64,000 nt of DNA, taken from Burkholderia lata (GTDB taxonomy: Bacteria > Pseudomonadota > Gammaproteobacteria > Burkholderiales > Burkholderiaceae). This document shows, one piece after another, positions 27,437 through 36,815 of this stretch. Position 1 is the stretch's first letter. The number at the start of each line of letters is the position of its first letter. Below the pieces are notes generated by a model, which ran no database searches, was not told the DNA's origin, and saw nothing but the letters and a program-made list of their open reading frames with translations. Made by a program: the position numbers and the translations under genes. The stretch spans positions 1,984,001-2,048,000 of the forward strand of contig NC_007510.1 of the NCBI RefSeq assembly GCF_000012945.1, in the 5' to 3' direction.

Positions 27437-27518
27437 GATGTTTGCCAGATTGGATTCCTGATCGTTCCTTCTGCGGTGGCCCGCTCTGAATCCAATGTGC
27501 TGGTCAAGCTGGCACATC
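27437..27518. repeat. Inverted repeats downstream of the recombinase quartet
   Basis: ATTGGATTC (27449-27457) is inverted exactly as GAATCCAAT (27488-27496). The flanks extend the symmetry: GATGTTTGCCAG before the first arm and CTGGCACATC after the second. The structure lies between the two recombinase loci, about 70-150 bases beyond the last gene of the quartet, and could be a crossover or arm site. Confidence 0.5.
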
Positions 27519-27584
27519 CTGACGCCGCGCGAATCTTCATCACGGATCCACAACTTGTCGTCTGGGATGAACGACTGCTCACGG

Positions 27585-28091
27585 TCAACGTTTCTCCTGT
27601 CTGATTGTCGACCGGCGATTTTTTGATTTTTCCGTCGGCAAGGAATCGACAGTCGCGGAAGGTACAGCACCGATACCAACGAGCTTATCCCGAGCGTCCC
27701 GGTACGCTTCATAGAATTTTGCCCACTTGCTGAAGCCGCCTAGTTCGCCGACAGCGCGCAACATAGCGAGGTGTGACGCGGTAAGCAACTGCACGGTAGC
27801 TTCGAGCTCGGCGATCCTGATATCCTTGTCCGCAAGCGACGCGGCGGTGTCAGTTCCAGACCGCTTCGCGACGCGGCCACGCCACCGCCGGTATTCGGAC
27901 TGGCGCTGCTGATACTCGGCAAGTAAGCGACTGCGAGACTCACTGCGGGTAATCGACGAGGCCGCTTTGATCGATGGATGAAGCCGTGCAACAGCACGCG
28001 CCGTGATGTTTTCGTCGTCGGCCAGCAGCACATCAAGAATCTCGCGCATTGGCTCGTCGCCAGCTGATACCATTTCGTTCTTGTCAGTCAT
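27585..28091 (-). CDS. Small protein of the recombinase operon (GinD-like)
   Basis: A 168-residue, highly charged protein. It opens with MTDKNEMVSAGDEPMREILD, has an HTH-like stretch (NITARAVARLHPSIKAASSITR), and a long helix near residues 50-110 ending in DIRIAELEATVQLLTASHLA that looks like a coiled coil. The tail is basic. The start at 28091 overlaps the preceding recombinase stop by 8 bases, so it is the fourth gene of the operon. Its place and size match GinD of GInt islands and also recall TnpC of Tn554-type elements, both accessory factors for multi-recombinase systems. The assignment rests on layout more than on sequence. Confidence 0.6.
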   Translation of the reverse strand: MTDKNEMVSAGDEPMREILDVLLADDENITARAVARLHPSIKAASSITRSESRSRLLAEYQQRQSEYRRWRGRVAKRSGTDTAASLADKDIRIAELEATVQLLTASHLAMLRAVGELGGFSKWAKFYEAYRDARDKLVGIGAVPSATVDSLPTEKSKNRRSTIRQEKR

Positions 28092-30408
28092 CAAGTACTC
28101 CACGTGGCGGCGGCAGTGCGAGATCAAGGCCATCGGGGAACGGATGGTCGCCTGGCTGCGTTGCGAGCAGTTTCTGAACGCCCGCAAGCCGCTTTTCCGC
28201 ATGTTCGAGCTGGTTCTTCCAGCCGATGCTCGTTGAAGGCCGAACTTTAATCGTCTCCAGCGCCAGCGAGAGCTTGCCTTCGAGCCGGATGAGATTCTGC
28301 CGGTGCTCAGGGAGATCGGTCGCCGAGAGGTGACGGCAGCCGGCGAAGCACTCGAGATGCTTCGGGCAAGGGTCGACGGTGAACGAGTTCAGGCAATGCC
28401 CGTACGGAGTGGCATGGAATCCGTCGGCTTCGGCACGCAGGTATTCGTATGCAGCTGCGTCGCCATCTGCGGCCTGGATGCGACGGAATGCATCGACGAT
28501 TGGACCGCTAGCTTTGCCGCCCTTGATGAGCCTAGCAACGGTGGTCGCTTTCGCGCCGAGCATGATCTCGATATCCTGCGGAATCTCGATCTGCTCGAGT
28601 TCCTCGGCCAAGCTGCGATGATCGTACTCGTAGCTTTGCGCGACACTGCGCCGGTTGAAGCGCTTCGAGATGATCGTGTCGGCCACGCCCAGCCGGAACA
28701 GCTCTGTATTCTGGAGATGGCGTAGCATGTGAGACTCCATGCGCAACGCCCGGTCGTCATCGGTCAGCCCATATTTCTCGAACAACGTGACACACGTTGG
28801 ATGCTCTCCCAGCGCCAAACCGATAAGATCATGCGCAGGCCGTCGCACGGACATATATCGGCTAATGTCACACAGCAATTCGTTGCGCTCCTCAGCAAGC
28901 GAGCGCTTGGGCAGCGTGAACAGAAATTCCCAAGGTTGAATCACGCCGCTTTCCAGTGGCAACGGCGCAGTATCAGATGCCTTCGTCGGCGTCGCGAGCC
29001 GGATGTGCTCCTCGAGTTCGCCGACGCGCAGATACGCCGCATGCCATTCCATTCGTTCGAGCCGCTCAATTGGCGAACCGTCGCCGTGGCGGAAGCATAG
29101 ACTGGTCTCGCCCTCAAGCATCGCTGTCTTCAGGCGATTCCCGAATTTGTAGACGGCCATGTCGAGCCGCAGGTCGCCACTGCGTCGCCGCTCATGCTGG
29201 TATTCGTGTAGTTCAGCAAGGACGGCGGGATCGAAGCCATTCCGATAGCGTTCGATGAACGCTTCCCGTTCAATTTTCAGCCAGAACGGATTGCCCATGA
29301 GGCGTGTATAGACTTCGATGACGGGCACGAGTCCGTCAACTGGATACCATGGCAGCAACCGACCCGTTTCGCACTGCAGCTTCAACGTCGCACGCAGGGG
29401 TTCGGTGATCCGACCCACATGATCAAGTGTTTCTGTCAACAGCGTCCGGAACATCTCAGGCACGGGCTGGGTCGCTTGACGCAGCACCCGACTGTCCGTC
29501 TCTTCCTCCTGCTGCTTTTCCGCGAAGTGGCGGACCATCAAGGATGTCGAGATACCGCCGGAGTCACCGGCCGGTCGTCCCTTCGAATCCAGGTACGTTC
29601 GCTCCCGCTTCCAGTCAACCGGCAGCAGTGCGACTTCGCCCGCACGCATGCCGGTCACAATCATCGTGCGTATCGCAGCGAACCGCAGATCGTCCACGAA
29701 CGTCCGCGGCTGTTCGGTCATCACGATTCGCGTCAGCTCCCAGAACGCCCTGCGCTCCGGCAGACGCTCACCACGCTTGCGTGCTTCGAGGTCGTCGCGA
29801 AGCTCGTCCGATGACCACGTGTGTTTTGCCTTGATCGCGCTTTTACCTTTCATGCGCGGAACAGCAAGCGCCGGGTATAACGGACCCGCGTCGCAGATGT
29901 GCTGGGCATCAAGCACCGCCTTGACGATGCCGACCACCAGGTCCCCTAGCTTCCCGGTGGCCTGGATAGCCTTGCCAATGCGCACAGCAACGTGCATGTC
30001 ATCGACGGTCAACTCCCAAGGCTCCTTGCTCACGCACGTAGCAACCACGCGTAACGGGCGAGCGATATTCTGAGCCACATGTCCAGTCGTGTTCCTCCTG
30101 AACAGCAACTGCTCGGCGACTGCCGCCTTAATCAGGTCCTGCCATGCAAAGGAGAGCGGCCGTCTGGCGAGTGGAATCAGGCCGCGCTCGACACGCTCTG
30201 CATTGACGATGGCCAATGCCTTCACTTCGGTGCCGAAGTCTCGTAGATAGTAGGTCGGAGGTGGCACATCGCTAACAGCGGTCGTCAGATTCCAGCCAAC
30301 ACCGTCTTGAGCGGAGCCTGACGGGTCAAGAGGTATTTCCCAGCACATCCCCTTTTCACGCGCGAGCGTTTTACCCAGTTCAATGAATGCAGAGTAGTGC
30401 GGATTCAT
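28084..30408 (-). CDS. Large tyrosine recombinase, third gene of the quartet (GinC-like)
   Basis: A 774-residue protein. Its catalytic domain has Arg255 in VTGMRAGEVALLP, a His-x-x-Arg-His in SHMLRHLQNTEL (about residue 575), and a candidate Tyr in RRSVAQSYEYDHRS. After the catalytic part comes a Cys/His cluster (SFTVDPCPKHLECFAGCRHL) that could bind zinc. The start overlaps the upstream recombinase stop by 4 bases. Large recombinases with this architecture occur as the third enzyme of ginABCD operons, where all four genes are needed for island excision and integration. Here all motifs look intact. Confidence 0.8.
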   Translation of the reverse strand: MNPHYSAFIELGKTLAREKGMCWEIPLDPSGSAQDGVGWNLTTAVSDVPPPTYYLRDFGTEVKALAIVNAERVERGLIPLARRPLSFAWQDLIKAAVAEQLLFRRNTTGHVAQNIARPLRVVATCVSKEPWELTVDDMHVAVRIGKAIQATGKLGDLVVGIVKAVLDAQHICDAGPLYPALAVPRMKGKSAIKAKHTWSSDELRDDLEARKRGERLPERRAFWELTRIVMTEQPRTFVDDLRFAAIRTMIVTGMRAGEVALLPVDWKRERTYLDSKGRPAGDSGGISTSLMVRHFAEKQQEEETDSRVLRQATQPVPEMFRTLLTETLDHVGRITEPLRATLKLQCETGRLLPWYPVDGLVPVIEVYTRLMGNPFWLKIEREAFIERYRNGFDPAVLAELHEYQHERRRSGDLRLDMAVYKFGNRLKTAMLEGETSLCFRHGDGSPIERLERMEWHAAYLRVGELEEHIRLATPTKASDTAPLPLESGVIQPWEFLFTLPKRSLAEERNELLCDISRYMSVRRPAHDLIGLALGEHPTCVTLFEKYGLTDDDRALRMESHMLRHLQNTELFRLGVADTIISKRFNRRSVAQSYEYDHRSLAEELEQIEIPQDIEIMLGAKATTVARLIKGGKASGPIVDAFRRIQAADGDAAAYEYLRAEADGFHATPYGHCLNSFTVDPCPKHLECFAGCRHLSATDLPEHRQNLIRLEGKLSLALETIKVRPSTSIGWKNQLEHAEKRLAGVQKLLATQPGDHPFPDGLDLALPPPRGVLDD

Positions 30409-31943
30409 CGGCCCTCGCTTTCCAACTCATCGATGACCGTCTGTATTTCGGCGACCGTGCGCTGCAACTGCAGGTAGGTCGGAGACCGGGTGTCGCCTCG
30501 AGAACTCTGCTCAAAGAACACGACCACCTCGCGCATCGAGGCCAGTACGCTCTCGTGCATCACCTTGTCATGCAATGGCATGAACTTCCTACACCCGTAG
30601 CACGACGTCACCGGGTTATAGGGGCACGCAGGCTGTCCCGATGTACAACCGCCGATGCCCGCGATCGGAATGCCGTGAGGCACGCCAGCAATCTGCTGTT
30701 CATCTTTAAGTAAGGTGAGCTCTTCCGGGGAGATGAACCGGTCGTGCGCGATCTTTGCCACGCGTCGGTAGATGTCCGATGCTCCTAGCGCGCGGTTGAC
30801 CCGTTCAGCGTGGGAGGCCGACGTCGAGAAGTACACCAGTCCGGTCTGGACGTACGAATGCCCCATGAACTCGGCAAGCTCTTCGTGGCTCGCTCCGGCG
30901 TCAACAAGCCGCTGGGCCGCAGTATGCCGCAGATCGGTAGCTGTGCCGAGTTCATCGGAACCAATCAGCTTGCGCACAAGTGCAGCGATGCGAGCCCCAG
31001 CCTCGTAGTTTGACTGAACATTGAAGAAGTGTGCGTCGCCAGTGGCTCCGCCGACCCGCCGCCATTTTTCGAGCGCAACAAACAGGGGCGCCCACTCGCG
31101 CTTGACTCGACGCGTAAGGGGACGCTGCTTGGCTTTACCGCGCTGTTTGGCCATATGGAACGTCAGATGCACGGTTGGCAAGCCGTCTTGGGCATCGTGC
31201 CAGATGCGGACGTTTCGCATATTCAGCATCGCAATCTGGATGGGACGCATGGCAAACTGGTAGGCACACAGCAGCATCCCCGTATCGCAAAGCACCTCGT
31301 TTGAAACCAATGCCGGGGAGGTAAGGGCAGTGACGGTCTCGTCCAGATGCCGCACGACCGCGGCCTCCTCATCCGCGTTCAGAAACACATCACCCGAGTG
31401 AACACCCATGTAGGCATCGCGGGCCGGTAAGGGTAGGGTATTCGTGATGTAGGAACTGTAGGAGTCGGACCAATCTTGCAGCCGGTGACGGCACAGTAGC
31501 CGAAGCAGCGACTTTGCCAGGATGTAGGCCGCGAGAGGCATTTCCCGCACGCGCAACCCAGCCCAGACAGCCGCTATTCCCAAAGGCCCTGCGCGCACGA
31601 TGTCAGCGATATCTTTCAGCGACATGTGTGTCGCCGCGATCAAGTAGTTCGCAGCGGTGGAAACGGTGAGATCCACGCTCAGGAGATACAGGAAGACGTG
31701 CTTTAACAGCAGGGCGTGCCTTTTCTCATGCCGAGTGAAGTCGACCCTGATCGTTCGGCCGTTGATTGCCAGTTCAAACAGCATCGCACTGGCAGGATCG
31801 TGAATCGAGTGTTGGGTGTCGTCAAAGTCATCGTAGTAACGAATGAATGGTGGCAAGACCGGCAGCGCCGCCAGGACACGATCGATGACATCGCCGGCGA
31901 ATCGCGGCTCCGAAGACAGCCCTGAACTATGTGGCTTTCCCAA
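30405..31943 (-). CDS. Tyrosine recombinase, second gene of the quartet (GinB-like)
   Basis: A 512-residue protein if started at the TTG at 31943, which has CGGAG 7 bases upstream and follows the previous stop with one base between. An ATG at 31988 is the alternative (44-base overlap). The open frame continues to 32174 but that part is a shadow of the upstream gene. Catalytic residues: Arg in YQFAMRPIQIAML, the DLRHTAAQRL box, and FMGHSYVQTGLVYFS with the candidate Tyr. A C-terminal cysteine cluster (GCTSGQPACPYNPVTSCYGC) resembles a zinc ribbon, as in the GinC-like protein. It overlaps that gene by 4 bases. Confidence 0.8.
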   Translation of the reverse strand: MGKPHSSGLSSEPRFAGDVIDRVLAALPVLPPFIRYYDDFDDTQHSIHDPASAMLFELAINGRTIRVDFTRHEKRHALLLKHVFLYLLSVDLTVSTAANYLIAATHMSLKDIADIVRAGPLGIAAVWAGLRVREMPLAAYILAKSLLRLLCRHRLQDWSDSYSSYITNTLPLPARDAYMGVHSGDVFLNADEEAAVVRHLDETVTALTSPALVSNEVLCDTGMLLCAYQFAMRPIQIAMLNMRNVRIWHDAQDGLPTVHLTFHMAKQRGKAKQRPLTRRVKREWAPLFVALEKWRRVGGATGDAHFFNVQSNYEAGARIAALVRKLIGSDELGTATDLRHTAAQRLVDAGASHEELAEFMGHSYVQTGLVYFSTSASHAERVNRALGASDIYRRVAKIAHDRFISPEELTLLKDEQQIAGVPHGIPIAGIGGCTSGQPACPYNPVTSCYGCRKFMPLHDKVMHESVLASMREVVVFFEQSSRGDTRSPTYLQLQRTVAEIQTVIDELESEGR

Positions 31944-31944
31944 A

Positions 31945-33168
31945 TCAGCTCCGAAGAGGTAAGGCGCGAAGCAGCGCAACCCGGTCATCGAAGGCGTCAT
32001 TCCATACGCCGGCCAGCCTGTCCTCAAACACCGCACGTGCGTACCGGGACGCCATGGCCGATGTCTTGGACCAACCAAAGAATGTTCGCATCTTCTGGAG
32101 TGCTTCATCCATTGCATCGCCGTGCTCAAGCAACTGGTGCAATCGAACGACAGCGCAGGTATGGCGCAGATCATGGGGCGTTATCGCATCCTTGCCAGTG
32201 CGATTCTTCAGTTCCGCGAGTACTTCACGCGGCAGGCGGCAAGATATCCGCGCGAATATCTTGGTCAGCGCTTCGGTCGACAGAGGCGTATCACACTGGG
32301 AGTTCAGCAGATAGGAATGAGAAGGTCGGCCGCGATAGTTCTCGACGTAACGTTGGACCACGCCGGCTGTCAGCTCGCTAACAGGAACCTGCCGAACCGA
32401 ATGCGCGTTCTTGATGCCCGGCTTCGAGTAGCGAGGGTCAACCTCCGAATCCTCGTATTCGTTTTCCTGGACGTTGAGCCAGTATCGCGTTCGCTGCTGC
32501 CTGTGGTCGTAAGCGCTTTTCACCGCGTCGGCCGGCAGAAGCAACGCTTCGCCTCGGCGTAGCCCTTGGTGCAACATCAACACAAAGGCAACAAAAACGC
32601 GCCAGCGCGTCCGTTCGCGTGCAAACGGATTTCGCCGGGAATCCGGGTCAAGCAACAGGTACAGCGCTTCAACAATGCTGGCGGGCAACGAGCGCACCAT
32701 CTCGACGGAATTGTCCCTGCGCACGTGAAGCTGGCTGTAAAGCCCGGCGAGCCTGTGTAGCCGCGGTTCGATTTGTCTCAGCCGGTCATTGGCGGCTTCG
32801 CTTTTCGATAGCCACGTAACCACGGATGACACGAATTCAAGGCCCGTCTGCCAGCGCTTTTCATCGGCACCGGTCACCACAGACTGATTGCGGATCGAAA
32901 CGAACCACGATTCGAGGATTTCAGCCAGTGCTTCGTGGTTTAACGTTCCCAGCGCGTCATCCAAGGCATTTGGACCGCCTAGCACGGCTGCATGCCGATA
33001 CAAGTCTTCCAGATACCGGAGCTTTTTCGTGTGCGTGGACACGGCTAACTGAGAAGACGACATCGTAGACCAGACCGCCGCCCAATAACGCGGCAACCCG
33101 GTGTCATCAAGCAGCAGTGGGCCACGGAGCGACGGCGGAACCGCAACGCCGAACAGTTGTTGAAACAC
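31945..33168 (-). CDS. Tyrosine recombinase, first gene of the quartet (GinA-like)
   Basis: A 407-residue recombinase. A core-binding domain occupies about residues 35-140; the catalytic domain has Arg204 in LHQGLRRGEALLLP, His332/Arg335 in TPHDLRHTCAVV, a Trp-x-x-Thr box in FFGWSKTSAM and Tyr376 in ASRYARAVF, so the catalytic set is complete. It is first in a tightly overlapped operon of three different recombinases and a small protein. Direct repeats at 33187-33278 lie directly upstream of its start, a fitting place for recombinase binding or autoregulation. Confidence 0.82.
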   Translation of the reverse strand: MFQQLFGVAVPPSLRGPLLLDDTGLPRYWAAVWSTMSSSQLAVSTHTKKLRYLEDLYRHAAVLGGPNALDDALGTLNHEALAEILESWFVSIRNQSVVTGADEKRWQTGLEFVSSVVTWLSKSEAANDRLRQIEPRLHRLAGLYSQLHVRRDNSVEMVRSLPASIVEALYLLLDPDSRRNPFARERTRWRVFVAFVLMLHQGLRRGEALLLPADAVKSAYDHRQQRTRYWLNVQENEYEDSEVDPRYSKPGIKNAHSVRQVPVSELTAGVVQRYVENYRGRPSHSYLLNSQCDTPLSTEALTKIFARISCRLPREVLAELKNRTGKDAITPHDLRHTCAVVRLHQLLEHGDAMDEALQKMRTFFGWSKTSAMASRYARAVFEDRLAGVWNDAFDDRVALLRALPLRS

Positions 33169-33186
33169 GGCAGCCGTCCGTTAAAA

Positions 33187-33278
33187 GACGCAACGGCTAA
33201 AGATACCATTAATTGTATGACGTATTGCACTGAAAGACCGGTTTGGGCCGCCTGGACGCAACGGCTCCAAACATACCA
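33187..33278. repeat. Direct repeats upstream of the recombinase operon
   Basis: GACGCAACGGCT occurs at 33187-33198 and again at 33255-33266 (68 bases apart), and ATACCA follows each copy (33203-33208 and 33273-33278). The first copy ends 19 bases before the GinA-like start codon. In addition GGTTTGGG near 33240 is inverted as CCCAAACC near 33323. The spacer 33279-33386 has no gene. The set could be recombinase arm sites at an island end, or operators. Confidence 0.6.
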
Positions 33279-33386
33279 GTCCTGTCGATAACTATGATTA
33301 TGTCAAATACGATATTCCAGCCCCAAACCCCGCGGCAAGCGGCCCCCAACCGACCGCTGCCGCACTTTTGAGCGCCTCCGAAACGC

Positions 33387-34034
33387 TCAGGCAACCGGAT
33401 TCATCCACTCGGTCAGCCCTTCACGCGCATTCAATTCCAGGAACGTCGGCGTCCCGCGAAGGTGCTGGATATAGCGCACCAGATTCGGCCACGTCGTTGC
33501 CGGGCGCGGCATGTTTCGCGTCCAGCGCATGAGCATCAGCGCCAGGAAGTCGACCGTATTCAACCGGTCGTTGATCAAATACGTCCGACCGTCGGACAGC
33601 AGATTGTCGAGATGCGCCATCGACGCCTCGACTTGCCCGCGCGAAAACACCTTCACCATTTCAGCACATCGCGGATCACCATCCTTCTCCGCATAAAACC
33701 AGTTTCGCATTGCCGGCAAGACGGAATTGGCGAGATAGATCATCATCTCGAACCACTCGGGACGTTCAGGCGCGCCCGGATGCGGAGCCAGGCCCGGCTC
33801 CGGATGACGTTCGGCAAGCAGCATCAGCAAGGCGGCCGATTCGGTCCGCGGGATGCCGTCGACGACCAGCGTCGGCACTCGGCCGGCGGGATTCAGCCGC
33901 AGGTACTCGGAATCGTGCTGCGCCCCCGTATCGATATCGACGAGCCGCGTTTCGAACGGCACGCCGAGTTCGATCAGCATCCAGTGCACGGCCATGCTTG
34001 CCGCGCCGGGCGAGTAATACAGAACGTAGGACAT
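33387..34034 (-). CDS. Glutathione S-transferase
   Basis: A 215-residue GST. The N-terminal thioredoxin-like domain begins YVLYYSPGAASMAVHWMLIELGVPFE, with the cis-proline region NPAGRVPTLVVDG and a TESAALLMLLAERHP glutathione-contact motif (Glu-Ser). The C-terminal helical domain follows (LINDRLNTVDFLALML, the N-capping motif of GSTs). It catalyses glutathione conjugation or related thiol chemistry; the substrate is unknown. It is codirectional with the biosynthetic operon upstream, 120 bases beyond the MFS stop, and may be a tailoring or resistance gene of that cluster or an unrelated neighbour. It lies on the other side of the recombinase promoter. Confidence 0.9.
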   Translation of the reverse strand: MSYVLYYSPGAASMAVHWMLIELGVPFETRLVDIDTGAQHDSEYLRLNPAGRVPTLVVDGIPRTESAALLMLLAERHPEPGLAPHPGAPERPEWFEMMIYLANSVLPAMRNWFYAEKDGDPRCAEMVKVFSRGQVEASMAHLDNLLSDGRTYLINDRLNTVDFLALMLMRWTRNMPRPATTWPNLVRYIQHLRGTPTFLELNAREGLTEWMNPVA

Positions 34035-34154
34035 GGTCTGAGTTCGTCTCTTTGAGTTGAGTCGTATGCACGACGATCCTATGTCATCAATGCAAGATAA
34101 TCAGCCGGAAGCCGGAAGCGTTGCCCCCTGCCGCCCGTCGTCCGTTGGCCGCAC

Positions 34155-35404
34155 TCATTCGAACGTCGCGCTTCGTGGTTCATCGGATCCGATCGCCACG
34201 CCATCAGAAATTTGCCGCTGAAGTTGCCGGTGCGCAATCAGAATGAACGGCACAAAGACCGCACTCACGGCCGCAATCACGAGATAAGTGCCGGGAATGG
34301 CAAAGCGGTCGGCCAGCAAACCGCCGGCAAACGAACCGACGGGATACCCCCCATATACGATTACCCGAAAAAAGCCGTTCACGCCCCCGAGCAAATGCTG
34401 CGGCACCAACTCTTGCCGCATCGTGATAACGATGGATGACCAGATCGTCGCGCCGATTCCGGTCAGGAACAAGGCTGCTCCAACGATGACAGGCGCTTTC
34501 GTGACGCTGGAGATCAGTATCAGGAAGAGAATGCCGGCGGCGTCGACGAACAGCAGCATCAGGTTGTTCTTGTCGATCCGTATTCTTTCCAGCACCAATG
34601 CAGCAGCCACCGCCCCGCTGGCGAGCACCGCCATCATAAAACCGTACGAGCCTTTCGTCAGGGTTCTGGGAACGGCTTCTATCAGGTAATACGGCTCGAG
34701 GGAAAGCCACGCTCCCCAGGCGACAGACATGCCGAAACCCACCGCAGCCAACGGCGCCAGCACCCTGCTCCTCAGCAGCCAGACCACTGGATCGAGCAGG
34801 GATTTCGGAATGGAGCGCCGGGTGACATGCTCCGGGACAGCCGGTCGCGCGCCCCTGAGTAAAAACGACAGCAAGCCTGCCGATACGGCATAAGACAAAG
34901 CGATGATCGCAAGACCCAGCACCGGTCGGAAAAGACTGAGAGTCGACCCGAGAACCGGCCCAAGAAATTCCGAGCAAACCGTATGCGTAACCGCCAGTCG
35001 CGTATTGCTTCTGACGCGATTCTCGGCCGTCGTCAGATCCAGCACCAGCTTCGGCAACGACACTTCGAATAGCACATCGAACAATCCATATACGAACGCA
35101 GCGAAATAGAGATGGTAGAGCCCCAGCCGGCCGTGTAACGCAACGATTGCGAGATAGGCAAGACGCCACGGACAAGATGACACCAGAATGGCACCGACCT
35201 GACTTGCAGACGATCAACCAGCACACCCGAGAGCAAGCCGAACAGCGGCCAGCCGAGCGTCAGGAAAGTGAACACGTAGGCGACGTCGCTGGGCGCGATC
35301 GCGAGGGACAGCGCAACGAACGGGAGAAAAATCTTCTGGCTGCCATCCGTGAAATTGGACAGCGCAACCGATCGCCAGAGTTGCCTGAACCGAGCTCCGC
35401 TCAT
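34155..35404 (-). pseudogene. MFS exporter of the biosynthetic operon, frameshifted
   Basis: Two frames together make one MFS protein of about 415 residues. The first (35404 down to about 35165) reads MSGARFRQLWRSVALSNF through GLLSGVLVDRLQVRSV and has the first two or three spans. The second (from about 35183 to 34155) continues LAYLAIVALHGRLGLYHLYF and holds the remaining spans. The change of frame falls around 35157-35180 and needs one missing or two extra bases; no slippery heptamer is visible. The start overlaps the ATP-grasp gene stop by 4 bases. Both halves keep good coding character, so the lesion is recent or a sequencing error. The role would be export of the cluster product. Confidence 0.8.
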
Positions 35405-36795
35405 GTCGGCTCACCTCCAAGGTCGCGTTCGGAATGGGTGCCGCCGCCACTGTCCATGCGCGTTGTTTCCGAAATCGACGTACGTCGCGGAGATCCATTT
35501 GTCACGAACGTCGGACGAAGCGCTCCACTCTTGCCGACATTGACGACCGGGTCATGCGATGCCCGGCATAGAAATCCAGCCGGCTCCCCGCCGACCATAT
35601 ACAGCCCCATGTCCGTGTATGCCGCAAAGCGGCCGGGGTCATCGAATACAGGGTTCAGCACCTCTTGCCGATCGAGTTCGACCCACTCCTGCACGATATA
35701 CCGGTCGAGTGTGGGCGACGCAACGAGTTCACGCCATTCGGCATCCGAGGTATGGCGACCGATGTGAACACCCCGCCCGCGGGATTCGATCACCTGCTTG
35801 AGCACGCACTGGTTCTTTTCATGCAACAGTCGTTCCCGTCCGCCGAATTGCTGCAGGCCATCTGCGCTCAGCGACCAGGTTCGCGCAACGAGACGTTTGA
35901 TCGCGTCGACTTCCGGGCTCGATAGATGGCGCTGGACTCGCTCGGTATGCAGCATCGCAAGCATCCGCTTGTTCTCGGCCAGCAATTGCGAGGCAAACGA
36001 GTTGACGTATTTAAAGGCACCATCACGGACCGCTTCGAGGAACGGTTGGCGCACGGCTTCCGGGCCATAAATCCCGAGATCCATGTCGCCGGCCTCCGTC
36101 ACGACAGCATCGAATTTCAGATAGGCAACCGTGACCGGCGTTCCTTTGTGCGTAAGTTGCCTGCCGTCGTAGTCCAGATCCTGCACGTCGCAGCGGATTG
36201 CCCCATATCCACGCTCCTGCGCCAATTCGGTCAGCCGGTCCAGATCCGTGACAATGCGACGGTGCTTGCTGCTGATGAACGCCATGTTCAACGGCGCACC
36301 GCGATCGACGAGCGACGCCAGATAGTCAACAAAATAGAACTTGTTATCGACGGTCAAAGGGACATGAGTACCGGCGATATGTGCGTTGAAGAATGCCGAC
36401 GCACGGAATGCCTGATTGATGTCGCCCACCGTCGTCAGTGCTCCCGGGCACCCCGCATTCGTCTCCATCATCCTGACCCCGCCTCCCTTGACGATCGCGA
36501 GATCAAATCTCGCGAGATCGATCAATCTCGACGTCGATCCCGGGAAACGAACCAGGTCTTCCAATCCGTGAAGCTCGGGGAAATGGCGCCATAGCGAGCC
36601 ATCGCTGCTGACTATTCCGATCGCCTTCTCGAGCGCGACCAGAACTTGTCTCGCGTCTCGACAAATCTCGTCGTATTCCCGCTCGGGAATCAGCAGAGGC
36701 GTAGGAGATACCGGAAACGGGCGATTCTTGTCGAGGAAGGTCACGCTATTGTGCATGGCCGCCCTCAGGGCGCTATAGTCGTCGGACATGGACAC
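35401..36795 (-). CDS. Circularly permuted ATP-grasp-type ligase (first of two)
   Basis: A 464-residue protein. The motif METNAGCPGALTTVGDIN (about residues 110-127) resembles the E-x-N-x-x-P metal/nucleotide segment of circularly permuted ATP-grasp enzymes such as the glutathionylspermidine-synthase group. Later come FASQLLAENKRMLAML, CVLKQVIESRGRGVHIGRH (Lys and glycine-rich nucleotide loop) and DRYIVQEWVELDRQEVLNP. ATP-grasp ligases activate a carboxylate as acyl phosphate and join it to an amine or thiol. A weaker relative (454 residues) lies two genes upstream. Its stop overlaps the MFS start by 4 bases, and a 20-base gap separates it from the KAS III gene. Function in the cluster is inferred from the family only. 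Confidence 0.7.
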   Translation of the reverse strand: MSMSDDYSALRAAMHNSVTFLDKNRPFPVSPTPLLIPEREYDEICRDARQVLVALEKAIGIVSSDGSLWRHFPELHGLEDLVRFPGSTSRLIDLARFDLAIVKGGGVRMMETNAGCPGALTTVGDINQAFRASAFFNAHIAGTHVPLTVDNKFYFVDYLASLVDRGAPLNMAFISSKHRRIVTDLDRLTELAQERGYGAIRCDVQDLDYDGRQLTHKGTPVTVAYLKFDAVVTEAGDMDLGIYGPEAVRQPFLEAVRDGAFKYVNSFASQLLAENKRMLAMLHTERVQRHLSSPEVDAIKRLVARTWSLSADGLQQFGGRERLLHEKNQCVLKQVIESRGRGVHIGRHTSDAEWRELVASPTLDRYIVQEWVELDRQEVLNPVFDDPGRFAAYTDMGLYMVGGEPAGFLCRASHDPVVNVGKSGALRPTFVTNGSPRRTSISETTRMDSGGGTHSERDLGGEPT

Positions 36796-36815
36796 GATCC
36801 CTTATTGCGAATACG

